Assembly: GCF_021740465.1 (NCBI RefSeq)
Contig: NZ_JAIOZR010000004.1
Span: 62,001-126,000 of the forward strand
Reading direction: 5' to 3'
Length of the DNA stretch: 64,000 bases
DNA from: Chlorobium sp.
GTDB taxonomy: Bacteria > Bacteroidota > Chlorobiia > Chlorobiales > Chlorobiaceae
Shown: one piece after another, positions 27,445 to 37,561 of the stretch
Position numbering within the stretch: the stretch's first letter is position 1
Layout of the letters: each line of letters opens with the position of its first letter
The notes under the pieces: model-generated
Seen by the model: the letters and a program-made list of their open reading frames with translations, nothing else
Told to the model about the DNA's origin: nothing
Database searches by the model: none
Position numbers and translations under genes: made by a program

Positions 27445-28809
27445 TTAAAATAACAGTCTGCCCTCTAAATTCAAATCATGGCCCATCTCCCGGATTGCTA
27501 CCGGCAACAGCATGCCTTTCAGTCTCTGCGCATCGCCAGCGAAATTTTCCGCTCTCGCAGTAACATGCAGATAATTTGCGGTATACCCGCTGCAGCATAC
27601 CCCTCCTCTGCCGTCCTGCGTGGAGGTTTCAACAAGAACCTTTCGCTCTTTTCCCAGAAAGCCTGCGGTATAGGCGGATTTTTTGCGCCGCCCGAGTTCG
27701 ATAAGCAAATCGCTGCGCCCCTCGATCTCCCGAGAGGAAAGAAGCTTCCTCTCACCGGAGGCCGTCTGTGAAGCGAGCCGCGTCCCGGGGCGGATCGAAC
27801 AGGAAAAAACATGCAGATAAGCTGCCGGCAGCTCGTCGATAAAACGGTACATATCCTGAAAATCCTCTTCGCTCTCTCCTGGATATCCGGCAATGACATC
27901 GATACCGATGGCGCAATCCTGAATGCTCTCCACCGCCCTCATAATGCGCTCCCGGTAGCCTTCGGTCGTGTATCTGCGTCCCATTGCCTGCAGCATACGG
28001 TCCGAACCGCTTTGCAGCGGCACATGAAAATGAGGGGCGATTTTTCGCGAGCAGGCAACGACATCCAGAAGCCTGTCGTCGATGATATCCGGCTCAAGGG
28101 AACTCACCCTGATACGATCCAGAGCGACCTGTTCAAGCATCCGGAGCAGTCCGGCAAAACCGGTTCCTTCCGAACGGTAATCGCCGATATTGACACCTGT
28201 CAGAACAATTTCGCGATATCCTGAGGATGCAAGAGCATGCGCGCGCTCAATGAGCATTGCTGCCGGAAGGGAGCGCGAACGGCCCCGTGCCATTGGAATA
28301 GTGCAGTAGGCGCATCCGTAATCACACCCGTCCTGAATTTTCAGAAAAGCCCGTGTCCGGGCGACTCCGGAATCTTCCGGGAGGGAGTATCCCGCATGAA
28401 TCTCATCCGCTGCGCCGGGATCCGAGACCTGAACAAGAGGAGTTTCCGGTTTCGTGTCTAAAATTTCCCGATAGATCTCTGTTCTGAATTTATCGTTGCT
28501 GCCGAGAACACCATGAACACCTTCGAAAGCCGATAGCAGGAACGGCTGCAGCTGGGCATAACAACCGATAACGACAATGGCACAGCCCGGATTGCGCCTT
28601 ACAAGCTGCCGTATTTTCTGGCGGCATTTCTGTTCAGCCTGTTTTGTAACCGCGCAGGTGTGAATAATGATCATATCCGCACCTTTCTCTACAGAAGAAA
28701 TCTGCCATCCTTCTGCAGAAAGCCGGTCGAGTATCGCCGATGTTTCGGAATAATTCAGTTTACATCCCAGTGTTACTGCTGCAACACTCGGTAAACTTAT
28801 TTTACGCAT
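27445..28809 (-). CDS. mtaB: tRNA (N6-threonylcarbamoyladenosine(37)-C2)-methylthiotransferase MtaB
   Basis: A 454-residue radical-SAM methylthiotransferase. The N-terminal UPF0004 domain binds one [4Fe-4S] cluster through C16, C52 and C83; the radical-SAM cluster uses C162, C166 and C169 (CDYGCAYC). The C-terminus is a TRAM-like domain. TLGCKLNYSET and the internal sequence fit MtaB (t6A to ms2t6A at position 37) rather than MiaB or RimO. Upstream of apt on the same strand. Confidence 0.9.
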   Translation of the reverse strand: MRKISLPSVAAVTLGCKLNYSETSAILDRLSAEGWQISSVEKGADMIIIHTCAVTKQAEQKCRQKIRQLVRRNPGCAIVVIGCYAQLQPFLLSAFEGVHGVLGSNDKFRTEIYREILDTKPETPLVQVSDPGAADEIHAGYSLPEDSGVARTRAFLKIQDGCDYGCAYCTIPMARGRSRSLPAAMLIERAHALASSGYREIVLTGVNIGDYRSEGTGFAGLLRMLEQVALDRIRVSSLEPDIIDDRLLDVVACSRKIAPHFHVPLQSGSDRMLQAMGRRYTTEGYRERIMRAVESIQDCAIGIDVIAGYPGESEEDFQDMYRFIDELPAAYLHVFSCSIRPGTRLASQTASGERKLLSSREIEGRSDLLIELGRRKKSAYTAGFLGKERKVLVETSTQDGRGGVCCSGYTANYLHVTARAENFAGDAQRLKGMLLPVAIREMGHDLNLEGRLLF

Positions 28810-29037
28810 AGTATTTTTCTTTTATACCCTTTTCGATAAACACAGGAATAACACAATACAATAACCGATAAAATCACCATTTTGCCGGTATGCAGACACA
28901 AAAGTATTCTTTTATATTTGCCGTTGTTGCCGCTTTATATCATTTCAAACGGACAAATATGATCTTTTCATTCAGAAGATTGATCATTTTCAATCTCTTG
29001 TAAAAGAGAAAAAAATCTTCAGGAAAAAATCACACTC

Positions 29038-29373
29038 ATGCAGCTGGAGTTCCAGGAAAAAATCAAACCACTTGAAGATGAGCTTTCCGCAATACTGAAA
29101 AAGCTTGAACTCAACCTTCCCAAACTCGATGGCACCGCCGCGGCTAAACCCGGGTTTTCAAAATTCGGACGCGGACAGCTTGGTACCCCGATCAAGGAAC
29201 TGCTCCGTTCAAATCCGGACAGTGCATTCAAACCGAAAGAAATTGCTGATGCGCTCAATACCAAAAGCACGATCGTAAGCCTCTGGATGAACAAATACGG
29301 CATGGCTGATGAAGAAATCGAACGTATTCCTTCAGGGTCGGGCAGCAAACGGTTTGTTTATACAATAAGGTAA
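29038..29373 (+). CDS. Small protein with coiled coil and winged-helix-like C-terminus
   Basis: A 111-residue protein. Residues 1-30 (MQLEFQEKIKPLEDELSAILKKLE) form an amphipathic coiled coil. The C-terminal 65 residues (GTPIKELLRSNPDSAFKPKEIADALNTKS... to KRFVYTIR) read as a winged helix-turn-helix. It stands alone between divergent mtaB and convergent rodA. A TATATTTG sequence at 28913-28920, matching the FCB -7 element, lies about 120 bases upstream. It may be a DNA-binding regulator, but no target or family is assigned. Confidence 0.65.
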   Translation: MQLEFQEKIKPLEDELSAILKKLELNLPKLDGTAAAKPGFSKFGRGQLGTPIKELLRSNPDSAFKPKEIADALNTKSTIVSLWMNKYGMADEEIERIPSGSGSKRFVYTIR

Positions 29374-29400
29374 ACCGACAAAAAAAGTTATCTCTCCTGA

Positions 29401-29431
29401 CAGGAAAAGCGCAATAATTGCGCTTTTCCTG
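29401..29431. terminator. Palindromic terminator-like hairpin between the 29038 gene and rodA
   Basis: Perfect 14-base inverted repeat (CAGGAAAAGCGCAA and its complement) around a three-base loop, lying between convergent genes. No long T-run follows either arm; the CTTTTCCTG end is the only T-rich part. Confidence 0.6.
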
Positions 29432-29483
29432 ATTCAGGCATTTCACCATTTTTCGTTGGCAAGCAATAAAACGGAATACTTTT

Positions 29484-30707
29484 TCAGTAACCGATACTTC
29501 GCCGGTTTCTTACAAAATTCAGGCCGAGCGCCACCATAATCATGTTGCCGAGCAATGATGAGCCCCCATAGGAAACAAACGGCAGAGGCACGCCGATAAC
29601 CGGAATAAGCCCGAGGGTCATACCGACATTGATGACTACATGAACCGTAAGAAGCGACGCGTAACCCGCAAAGGTCAACTCGACAAAGCGGTTCTTGATG
29701 GAAAAGACAATGCGGATAAAGCGGAGAATCAGAACAAGGAAAAAGCCAAGCAAGAGAACCGATCCTATAAAACCAAGCTCCTCGGCAATAACACAGAAAA
29801 TAAAATCGGTCCACTGGGCAGGAATAAAACGAAGCTGCGTCTGCGTTCCTTCAAGAAAGCCCTTGCCGAAAAAACCCCCGGAACTGATAGCTATTTTTGC
29901 CTGCAGGGCATTATAGCCCGCCCCCTGGGGATCCGACATGGGATCGAGAAAGGTCTGGATCCTTTTCATCTGATGAGGCTTGAGAATCTCTGCCGCAAAA
30001 CGGTGCGTAAAAAGTGCGGCAAGCAGGCCTGCTGAGGTAACTGCAAACTGATGCATATAAAATTTCTTTTTGAGAAACACCAGCCCGAAAAACATAAGCA
30101 GGGCAAGACCAAAAATGAAATAAATATTGAAAAAACCGCTGAGCATGAGCACAACGGGTATGACGAGCAGAAGAAGAAGATAGAAATCAAACCCCGCCAT
30201 GATGATCATCGGCGCTATAAATGAAAGACAGGTGAGAGTTGTTCCCATATCGGGCTGCAACATGATCAGCAGTGCAGGAAAAAGGGGAATGCCTAGCGCA
30301 ATAAAAAGATGAGGCATGGAACGGATATCGGTTTCATCTTCGGAAAGAAAACGGGCAAGCGCAAGAATCGTTGTCATCTTGGCTATTTCCGAAGGCTGAA
30401 AACTGAAAAAACCTATACGTACCCAGCTTGTCTGACCTGCAATTTTTTTACCGAAAACAAGTACCGCTACAAGCAGAACCACCCCGACTATATAAAAGAT
30501 ATATGAATTATCGCGTATAAAGCGATAATCGTTGAAATAGACGAACAGCATGACAAAAGCACCGATGCATCCCCATGCAAGCTGCCGATAAAACAGAACC
30601 GTCTCTCCCGCTCCATTGGTTGCGCTGTATATTGCAAGGAGTCCGAGAATAATAAGACCAGCCGTCGAAGCAAGAAGCCAGATGTCAAGTTTCCCTTGTT
30701 GTTCCAT
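29484..30707 (-). CDS. rodA: Rod-shape-determining protein RodA (SEDS glycosyltransferase)
   Basis: A 407-residue polytopic membrane protein of the SEDS family, about ten transmembrane helices. SEDS landmarks are [32 protein letters not shown], the [17 protein letters not shown] loop and [19 protein letters not shown] near the end. RodA polymerises lateral-wall peptidoglycan with a class B PBP; FtsW is the alternative, but the short N-terminus and sequence favour RodA. A GTG two codons upstream is a possible start. Divergent from era across about 100 bases. Confidence 0.88.
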   Translation of the reverse strand: MEQQGKLDIWLLASTAGLIILGLLAIYSATNGAGETVLFYRQLAWGCIGAFVMLFVYFNDYRFIRDNSYIFYIVGVVLLVAVLVFGKKIAGQTSWVRIGFFSFQPSEIAKMTTILALARFLSEDETDIRSMPHLFIALGIPLFPALLIMLQPDMGTTLTCLSFIAPMIIMAGFDFYLLLLLVIPVVLMLSGFFNIYFIFGLALLMFFGLVFLKKKFYMHQFAVTSAGLLAALFTHRFAAEILKPHQMKRIQTFLDPMSDPQGAGYNALQAKIAISSGGFFGKGFLEGTQTQLRFIPAQWTDFIFCVIAEELGFIGSVLLLGFFLVLILRFIRIVFSIKNRFVELTFAGYASLLTVHVVINVGMTLGLIPVIGVPLPFVSYGGSSLLGNMIMVALGLNFVRNRRSIGY

Positions 30708-30810
30708 TGTCACGCTTTTCTACATCTTTTTCTTCCCCATCCGCGGAGAATTCTGTATCGTACACAGAGATTTACCGTTCGCTGCGTCACTGTTACAACT
30801 CTACCTTTCT

Positions 30811-31728
30811 ATGGATACTCCATCGTTCTCCTGCGGCTTCGCTGTTATCGCCGGGCCGCCGAATGCAGGCAAGTCAACTCTGCTGAACAAACTTCTTGAT
30901 TATAAACTTTCTATTGTAACACCTAAACCGCAAACTACAAGAAAAAAAATAACCGGCATCTACCATGACAAGCGGTGCCAGATCATTTTTCTCGATACTC
31001 CGGGCATCATGCAGCCGCAGCAGAAGCTCCATGAATCGATGCTTTCAATTACCCGCAAGACACTCGAAGAAGCCGATGTGGTTATCGCACTGATTCCCTA
31101 CACGAAAGGCGCCGAACCTTTTGATATCGATTTCGCCTCGGAACTGTTCAATTCATGGCTGAAATCCTCCGGGAAACCGGTAATCGCCGTGCTGAACAAA
31201 TCTGATCTCGCAAGCCGTGCAGTACAGGAACAAGCCGAATCGGTTATGGCAGGACTCTTCTCTCCGGCTGCCGTCATCTCCGTTTCGGCACTTGAAGGAA
31301 CCGGGCTGGAGAGACTTGTAGAGGCCCTTGTTCCGTTTCTTCCGATGGACGAACCTCTCTACCCCGAAGATATGCTGAGCACCGCTCCGGAACGGTTTTT
31401 CGTATCGGAAATCATCCGGGAAAAAATCTTTCTCCTTTACGGCAAGGAGGTGCCCTATGCGACGGAGGTTGTGGTCGATGAATTCAGGGAACAGCATGAA
31501 AACGACCCTTCGAGAAAAGACCTTATCCGCTGTTCGATTGTTGTCGAACGCGACACCCAGAAACAGATCCTGATAGGCAGCGGAGGCAACGCACTCAAAA
31601 AACTCGGAAAGGCTGCCCGTACCGATATCGAGGAACTGCTGGGCAGGCCGGTTTTTCTCGAGCTCTTCATAAAAGTCAGACCCGACTGGAGGAAAAAACA
31701 GAATCTTCTGAAAAGCTACGGGTATTGA
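30811..31728 (+). CDS. era: GTPase Era
   Basis: A 305-residue Ras-like GTPase with a C-terminal KH domain, acting in 16S rRNA processing and 30S assembly. The ATG at 30811 ([22 protein letters not shown]) fits the family; longer frames run back into the rodA promoter. G motifs: [14 protein letters not shown] and NKSD. The KH region is [26 protein letters not shown]. The end is followed by a bidirectional terminator shared with rpsA. Confidence 0.95.
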   Translation: MDTPSFSCGFAVIAGPPNAGKSTLLNKLLDYKLSIVTPKPQTTRKKITGIYHDKRCQIIFLDTPGIMQPQQKLHESMLSITRKTLEEADVVIALIPYTKGAEPFDIDFASELFNSWLKSSGKPVIAVLNKSDLASRAVQEQAESVMAGLFSPAAVISVSALEGTGLERLVEALVPFLPMDEPLYPEDMLSTAPERFFVSEIIREKIFLLYGKEVPYATEVVVDEFREQHENDPSRKDLIRCSIVVERDTQKQILIGSGGNALKKLGKAARTDIEELLGRPVFLELFIKVRPDWRKKQNLLKSYGY

Positions 31729-31734
31729 CGGACA

Positions 31735-31767
31735 ACAAAAAACCCTTCCTCGACGGAAGGGTTTTTT
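31735..31767. terminator. Bidirectional intrinsic terminator between era and rpsA
   Basis: Nine-base stem (AACCCTTCC at 31741-31749 with GGAAGGGTT at 31755-31763), five-base loop, and A/T tracts on both flanks that extend the pairing. Confidence 0.88.
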
Positions 31768-31795
31768 GCTGGATTTATGTAACCCTGTGAGGCTC

Positions 31796-33556
31796 TTACT
31801 TGCCGCCTTTAGGCTGGGGCTCCAGCTCGGCGGTCGCATCCTCGATCTCTTTCTTTTCGTTTGGATGGGCCTGGAGATATGCTTCGATCTCCTCCTTGCT
31901 CTTGTCCTTGAAATATTCGAGCGCCGAAAGAATGATCCGTTTGTTCTCCTTGTCGAACTCGATCACGCGGAGAGGAAGTTCATTGCCGACAGCGAACGAA
32001 GAGTGAATGTCCTTCACACCGCCCTGAAGCAGATGCGATACGGGCACGAAACCGTCGACATCACCGGGAAGAATGACGATAACGCCCTTCTCGATGATCT
32101 GGGAAATATTTCCTGGGGTTTCAGCACCTACGGCATATTTCTGCTCGAACTCGTCCCATGGATCAGGGTTGATCTGCTTGTGGCCGAGCGCAATACGGCG
32201 GGCGTTGACGTCGAATTTAAGCACCTTGACTTCGAGTTCCTGGTTTTTCTTGACCAGTTCACTTGGATGGCGAATTTTCTTTGTCCATGAGAGATCTGAA
32301 ATATGCACCAGTCCGTCCACTCCGGCCTCAAGTTCTACAAATACACCAAAATCGGTGATGTTGCTGACGGTTCCCTTGTGGAGCGATCCTTCGATGTACT
32401 TTTCGGAGAGTGCGATCCATGGATCCTCGTTGACCCGTTTCATGGAGAGAGAAAGCTTGGTGTGCTCTTTATCGATATTGAGAATCACGCACTCAACCTC
32501 CTGACCGAGGGTAACGAACTGACCGGGATGCTTGATATGCTGCGTCCAGCTCATTTCGGAAATGTGGACAAGACCCTCGATGCCTTTTTCGATTTCCACG
32601 AATGCACCGTAATCGGTAATGGAAACCACGCGACCGTTCGCCTTGGAACCAACAGGATACTTGATCTCGATATTTTCCCAGGGATGGGCCTCGAGCTGCT
32701 TCATGCCGAGAGAGACTCGTTTGGTGTTCTCGTCGAAACCGACGACAACAACCTTGATCGGCTGGTCAAGCTCGACAACCTCCGAAGGATGGTTGATTCT
32801 GCCCCAGGTGATGTCGGTGATATGCACAAGACCGTCGAGACCGCCGAGATCGACAAAGATACCGAAATCGGTGATATTCTTGACCGTGCCCTCGAGCACC
32901 ATGCCCACCTTGATGTTGGCAAGCATCTCTTCGCGGCGTGCGGCATACTCCTCTTCGAGGATGACCTTGTGGCTGACGACGATATTCTGAGTAACGGGAT
33001 TGATCTTGACGACCCTGAAGTCCATGGTCTGGCCAACGAGAGCATCGAAATCGCGAACCGGTTTGACATCGATCTGAGAACCGGGAAGGAAGGCTTCAAC
33101 GCCGGACAGGGAAACCGTCATGCCACCCTTGACGCGGTTGATGATCCTGCCGTTGATGATAGTGTCATTCTCAATTGAATCGTAAATCTTGTCCCAGATT
33201 CTCAGGACATCGGCTTTCTTTTTGGAAAGAATGAGCTGACCCATCTTGTCTTCGATGTTTTCGAGGTAAACCTCGACTTCATCGCCGACCTTGACCTCAC
33301 CCTCTTCCTCGTCTCGGAATTCGAGCAGAGAGACGATACCCTCCGACTTGTAACCGACATCGATGGTGACGTCCTTGTTGGAAATGGAGACAATACGGCC
33401 TTTGACGATCTCGTCTTCCCTGATTTCACTCAGCGTGCTCGTATAAAGCTTTTCCATCTCGGCAAGTGCCGCGGAATCGTAGTGAGCAAAAACCTTGACC
33501 TTTTTCCTTGCGGGCCGTTCCTGGACTTTCTTCTCCAGCGTTAGTGTTTCTGGCAT
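31796..33556 (-). CDS. rpsA: 30S ribosomal protein S1
   Basis: A 586-residue S1 with six S1/OB repeats, recognisable by recurring segments such as [38 protein letters not shown] and [18 protein letters not shown]. It unfolds mRNA at the 30S platform. The last repeat is more divergent ([18 protein letters not shown]) and the tail is acidic/charged, as often seen in this group. It follows cmk on the same strand, reproducing the widespread cmk-rpsA operon. Confidence 0.96.
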   Translation of the reverse strand: MPETLTLEKKVQERPARKKVKVFAHYDSAALAEMEKLYTSTLSEIREDEIVKGRIVSISNKDVTIDVGYKSEGIVSLLEFRDEEEGEVKVGDEVEVYLENIEDKMGQLILSKKKADVLRIWDKIYDSIENDTIINGRIINRVKGGMTVSLSGVEAFLPGSQIDVKPVRDFDALVGQTMDFRVVKINPVTQNIVVSHKVILEEEYAARREEMLANIKVGMVLEGTVKNITDFGIFVDLGGLDGLVHITDITWGRINHPSEVVELDQPIKVVVVGFDENTKRVSLGMKQLEAHPWENIEIKYPVGSKANGRVVSITDYGAFVEIEKGIEGLVHISEMSWTQHIKHPGQFVTLGQEVECVILNIDKEHTKLSLSMKRVNEDPWIALSEKYIEGSLHKGTVSNITDFGVFVELEAGVDGLVHISDLSWTKKIRHPSELVKKNQELEVKVLKFDVNARRIALGHKQINPDPWDEFEQKYAVGAETPGNISQIIEKGVIVILPGDVDGFVPVSHLLQGGVKDIHSSFAVGNELPLRVIEFDKENKRIILSALEYFKDKSKEEIEAYLQAHPNEKKEIEDATAELEPQPKGGK

Positions 33557-33664
33557 TAAATGTTTTCCTTCCTCTCTTGTGATTTACCCTCGGTGCCGCG
33601 AGAGATTTCAGCACCCGGTTTTTAGGTTAATGAAACAACAAAACCCTGTTCAGGCAGGTACCCG

Positions 33665-34378
33665 CTATCCTTCACGCCGCAGCAATGCCAGCGCCAGATC
33701 GCGAACCATAGTCACCTGCTCGTCAATGCTCAACTCCGAAGTATCGATTTCAATGGCATCGGGATGCTTTTTCAGGGGAGCAAGAGCACGCTCTGCATCA
33801 GCCCTGTCCCTTTCGACGATCTCCCTCTCGAGCATGCCGACATCCGGCAGCTCGCTTCCTGACGCACCTTTCGCGGCAAGTTCGGCATAACGCCTCGCTG
33901 CCCGTTCACGGGCATCGGCAATCAGAAAAATTTTCAGTTCGGCATCGGGAAACACAACCGTACCGATATCACGGCCATCCATGACAACGCCTTTCAAACG
34001 CCCCATATCCTGCTGCATCAGGCGAAGCCTCTGGCGAACAGGCCCCAGAGAACTGATAAAGCTGACCTCGCGGCTGACACGGTTTTCCCTGATAGCCGAG
34101 GTGACATCCCTGCCATCGAGAAAAACCCGGTCATCACAAAAGGTGATGGACAGGTCCTGCAATAACGCTTCAATGGAATCGGGAAAGGACCGGACGGTGT
34201 CGATCATGCCCAGATCGAGAACCTTCAGGGTAACGGAACGGAACATTGCGCCAGTATCGATATAGGTATAACCCAGCATTCCCGCGACTTTGCGGGCGGT
34301 AGTGCTCTTGCCGGAAGCTGCCGGCCCATCGATGGCGATAATGATGCGTCTGTTCCCTGTCGTGTGTTTCACAAGCAT
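33665..34378 (-). CDS. cmk: Cytidylate kinase
   Basis: A 237-residue NMP kinase that phosphorylates CMP and dCMP. The P-loop is [16 protein letters not shown] (about residues 15-30), followed by [15 protein letters not shown] and the CMP-binding [19 protein letters not shown] region. The bacterial-type insert is present. First gene of the cmk-rpsA pair; divergent from ychF across about 120 bases. Confidence 0.95.
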   Translation of the reverse strand: MLVKHTTGNRRIIIAIDGPAASGKSTTARKVAGMLGYTYIDTGAMFRSVTLKVLDLGMIDTVRSFPDSIEALLQDLSITFCDDRVFLDGRDVTSAIRENRVSREVSFISSLGPVRQRLRLMQQDMGRLKGVVMDGRDIGTVVFPDAELKIFLIADARERAARRYAELAAKGASGSELPDVGMLEREIVERDRADAERALAPLKKHPDAIEIDTSELSIDEQVTMVRDLALALLRREG

Positions 34379-34500
34379 TTTGACTTAGCCTGCAATTTTA
34401 TAAAATAAATTTGCTTTTTCCAAACTTAATGATTACATGTTAACAACCTGTGCCCCCAGAGGGCACGCTTTTACCGTAAACACCTCTTCCTTGTATCGAT

Positions 34501-35592
34501 ATGTCTCTCCGTTGCGGGATTGTCGGATTGCCGAATGTCGGAAAATCGACACTGTTCAATGCCATTACCGCCAAGCAGGCTGAAGCGGCAAATTACCCGT
34601 TCTGTACCATAGAGCCCAACGTCGGCACCGTTCTGGTACCCGATGAGCGGATGCAGATGATTGCCGATGTGGTAAAAACACCGACACTGGTTCCGGCCAC
34701 ACTTGAAATCGTCGATATCGCAGGCCTCGTCAAGGGTGCCAGCAAAGGCGAAGGCCTGGGAAACCAGTTCCTTTCACATATCCGGGAGGTCGATGCCATC
34801 GTGCATGTCGTCCGGTGTTTCGACGACAGCAATATTATTCATGTCGAGGGGAAAATCGATCCTGCAGACGACATTACGACCATCGAAACGGAACTGATGC
34901 TTGCAGACCTCGACAGCATGGAACGGAGAATCGAAAAACTCCGGAAAAACGCCCGGAAGGAAAAAGATCTGCTGTTGCAGGTCGATCTGGCCGAGCGGAT
35001 CATTGCCGGACTTTCCGGGGGAGTTCCCGCAAGAGCCATCATTCAGGGTGCCGAAGAAAAAGAGCTCTCCCGCCAGTTTTTCCTTCTGACCACAAAACCT
35101 ATTCTTTACGCGGCCAACGTTGCCGAAACCGATCTGCCCGGAGGTAATGCCTATACTGAGCGGGTAGCGGAAATCGCCGCGGAGTCGGGTTCCAAAATGC
35201 TGATCATCAGCGCAAAGAGCGAAGCGGATATCGCAGAACTTCCCGAAGAGGAACGCCCGGAATTTCTTGAAAGCCTCGGCCTTGAGATGTCCGGGCTTGA
35301 CCGGGTCATCAAAACAGCATATGACCTGCTCGGCCTGCAAACCTACTTTACCGCGGGTGAAAAAGAGGTGCACGCATGGACTATCCGCAAGGGAGCATCC
35401 GCTCCGGAAGCCGCAGGCGCCATCCATTCCGATTTCGAAAAAGGGTTCATCCGGGCTGAAGTCATGTCATACCGGGATCTCATCGAACTCGGCTCGGAAC
35501 AGAAGGTAAAGGAGGCTGGAAAATTGCGATCCGAAGGACGCGATTATATTGTCAGGGACGGAGATGTCATTGTGTTCAGGTTCAACGTGTAA
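34501..35592 (+). CDS. ychF: Obg-family ribosome-binding ATPase YchF
   Basis: A 363-residue P-loop protein. The N-terminal G domain has [25 protein letters not shown] and an altered G4 that makes the family prefer ATP. A coiled-coil antenna (residues about 130-200) and a C-terminal TGS domain follow ([17 protein letters not shown]). YchF binds 70S ribosomes and affects stress responses. It precedes murI by 23 bases on the same strand. Confidence 0.96.
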   Translation: MSLRCGIVGLPNVGKSTLFNAITAKQAEAANYPFCTIEPNVGTVLVPDERMQMIADVVKTPTLVPATLEIVDIAGLVKGASKGEGLGNQFLSHIREVDAIVHVVRCFDDSNIIHVEGKIDPADDITTIETELMLADLDSMERRIEKLRKNARKEKDLLLQVDLAERIIAGLSGGVPARAIIQGAEEKELSRQFFLLTTKPILYAANVAETDLPGGNAYTERVAEIAAESGSKMLIISAKSEADIAELPEEERPEFLESLGLEMSGLDRVIKTAYDLLGLQTYFTAGEKEVHAWTIRKGASAPEAAGAIHSDFEKGFIRAEVMSYRDLIELGSEQKVKEAGKLRSEGRDYIVRDGDVIVFRFNV

Positions 35593-35615
35593 CCTTTAAC
35601 GATCCTCTTCAGCTG

Positions 35616-36434
35616 GTGCACCATCATAAAACGACTCCTGAAAGCCCGATCGGTATTTTCGACTCGGGTGTCGGCGGCCTGACCGTCGTGAGGGCGATGC
35701 AGACATTGCTGCCCGCCGAAAGAATAATCTATTTCGGCGACACCGCCAGAGTACCCTACGGCTCGAAATCACAGGTCACCATCCGCAAGTACGCCCAGGA
35801 TGACACCACCATTCTGATGCGGTACCAGCCTAAAATGATCATCGTCGCCTGCAACACCGTTTCGGCCCTGGCGCTTGATGTCGTGGAGAAAGCCAGCGGA
35901 AGCATTCCCGTGATCGGGGTACTCGATGCCGGCGCCGAACTTGCAGTCAGCATGAGCAAGGGAAAACATATCGGTGTGATCGGCACACAGGCTACCGTAT
36001 GCTCGAATGCCTATGCATACGCCATCAACACCCTCGATCCCGATATCGAGGTCTATTCGAAGGCATGCCCGCTCTTCGTTCCTCTGGCCGAAGAGGGGTT
36101 CACCGATCATCCCGCAACCCGCCTTATCGCAAAAGAGTACCTCAGTGCGTTCGACGAAGAGCATATCGATACCCTGGTGCTCGGATGCACCCACTACCCG
36201 ATCCTGCGTAACATGATCGCAGAAACCGTAGGGCCGGACATCCGCATCATCGATTCTGCGGAAGCCGTCGCACAGAGAGCAAAAGCACTACTCGAAGAAA
36301 CCAGTATGCTGAATACATCCGGCGAACCGGCAAATCCCCATCTGCTTGTCAGCGACCTTCCCCAGAAGTTCAGCACGCTGTACCGTCTCTTCATGGGCGC
36401 CGACATGCCCGACGTCGAGCTTGTCGACGTCTGA
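35616..36434 (+). CDS. murI: Glutamate racemase
   Basis: A 272-residue enzyme making D-glutamate for peptidoglycan. The active-site cysteines are in [11 protein letters not shown] and LGCTHYPIL, and [13 protein letters not shown] is the N-terminal signature. The start is a GTG at 35616, the only start-type codon ahead of the conserved region; no clear Shine-Dalgarno sequence is seen. Probably co-transcribed with ychF. Full length. Confidence 0.94.
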   Translation: MHHHKTTPESPIGIFDSGVGGLTVVRAMQTLLPAERIIYFGDTARVPYGSKSQVTIRKYAQDDTTILMRYQPKMIIVACNTVSALALDVVEKASGSIPVIGVLDAGAELAVSMSKGKHIGVIGTQATVCSNAYAYAINTLDPDIEVYSKACPLFVPLAEEGFTDHPATRLIAKEYLSAFDEEHIDTLVLGCTHYPILRNMIAETVGPDIRIIDSAEAVAQRAKALLEETSMLNTSGEPANPHLLVSDLPQKFSTLYRLFMGADMPDVELVDV

Positions 36435-36558
36435 ACCGGAACATCCTCCGGAAACGTCCATCGGCTCATTGATTTCCCATGATTTTTTGTCTTGAAGGCC
36501 GGGGATGTTACTTTTGTCTTTTTGACTTGTTACTTTTGATTCTGTTACCGTTATCAAT

Positions 36559-37524
36559 GTGAAAATAAACCTCGACAGAACATCATCCGGGTTCTGCATC
36601 GGCGTGCAGGGCACCATCCACGTGGCGGAAGAAAAACTCGCCGCAAAAGAGCGGCTGTTCTCGCTTGGCGATGTTGTCCACAACGAAGTGGAGGTAAAGC
36701 GACTTGAGGAACTCGGCCTTACCACCATCGATGAAGCCGCCTTCGAGGCGCTCAGGGATTCGAGCGTGCTTGTCAGGGCACACGGTGAACCGCCGGAAAC
36801 CTACAGTAAAGCAAAGCGGAACAACCTCGATATTACCGACACCACCTGCCCGGTGGTGTCGAAACTGCAGCGCACCGCTCGCCTTCTCGACCGGCTGGGT
36901 TATCAGATTGTCATTTACGGCAAACGTGCTCATCCGGAAGTCGTCGGCATCAACGGGCATTGCGGCAACCGCGGGGTTATCATCAAACATGCCGATCTGT
37001 CGGAACCGGAAGAACTGGAAAGGCTCGATACCCGAAAAAAAACCGCGCTGATCTCGCAGACCACCATGGATGTGCCCGGTTTTTATGAACTGAAAGCAAA
37101 TCTCGAGGCCCGTTTCGCTTCGGCTGCTGGCGAGCAGGGAAAGCCCTGGACGGAGATCAGGGACATCGATATCACCGCGGCGATGACCGGTCAGCGCCCT
37201 ATGCCCCGCACCGTTTTCAAGGATACCATCTGCCGGCAGGTTTCGAGCCGGAACCGGAAACTCCATGAATTCGCACTGGCAAACAGCTGCATCATTTTTG
37301 TAGCCGGAAAGAAAAGCTCCAACGGCCAGGTACTTTACGGCATCTGCCGCGCGGCCAATCCGAGGAGTTATTTCATCGAGGATGTCGAAGACCTCCAGGA
37401 CTTCTGGTTTGAAGACACTGAGGGTGGCTCCGTCGAGAGCGTCGGTATTTGCGGTGCGACTTCGACGCCGATGTGGCTGCTTGAAAAGGTTGCTGGATTC
37501 ATCGACAAGCGTTTTAACCATTGA
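36559..37524 (+). CDS. ispH: 4-hydroxy-3-methylbut-2-enyl diphosphate reductase
   Basis: A 321-residue iron-sulfur enzyme, last step of the MEP isoprenoid pathway that supplies carotenoids, bacteriochlorophyll tails and quinones. Cluster ligands are C13 (GFCIGV), C97 (TTCPVV) and C225 ([11 protein letters not shown]). The start is GTG at 36559 ([13 protein letters not shown]). [12 protein letters not shown] before the last ligand appears to be a small insert relative to E. coli IspH. Downstream of murI by 124 bases and upstream of the Fe-S flavoprotein. Confidence 0.96.
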   Translation: MKINLDRTSSGFCIGVQGTIHVAEEKLAAKERLFSLGDVVHNEVEVKRLEELGLTTIDEAAFEALRDSSVLVRAHGEPPETYSKAKRNNLDITDTTCPVVSKLQRTARLLDRLGYQIVIYGKRAHPEVVGINGHCGNRGVIIKHADLSEPEELERLDTRKKTALISQTTMDVPGFYELKANLEARFASAAGEQGKPWTEIRDIDITAAMTGQRPMPRTVFKDTICRQVSSRNRKLHEFALANSCIIFVAGKKSSNGQVLYGICRAANPRSYFIEDVEDLQDFWFEDTEGGSVESVGICGATSTPMWLLEKVAGFIDKRFNH

Positions 37525-37561
37525 GCTGCACCCCAGGCGCTCCTGAACCGATCAACCGACC

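Noticed and set aside
36583-37521. A 312-codon open frame antisense to ispH
   Set aside because: Sense strand encodes complete IspH with three cluster cysteines; antisense is a shadow.
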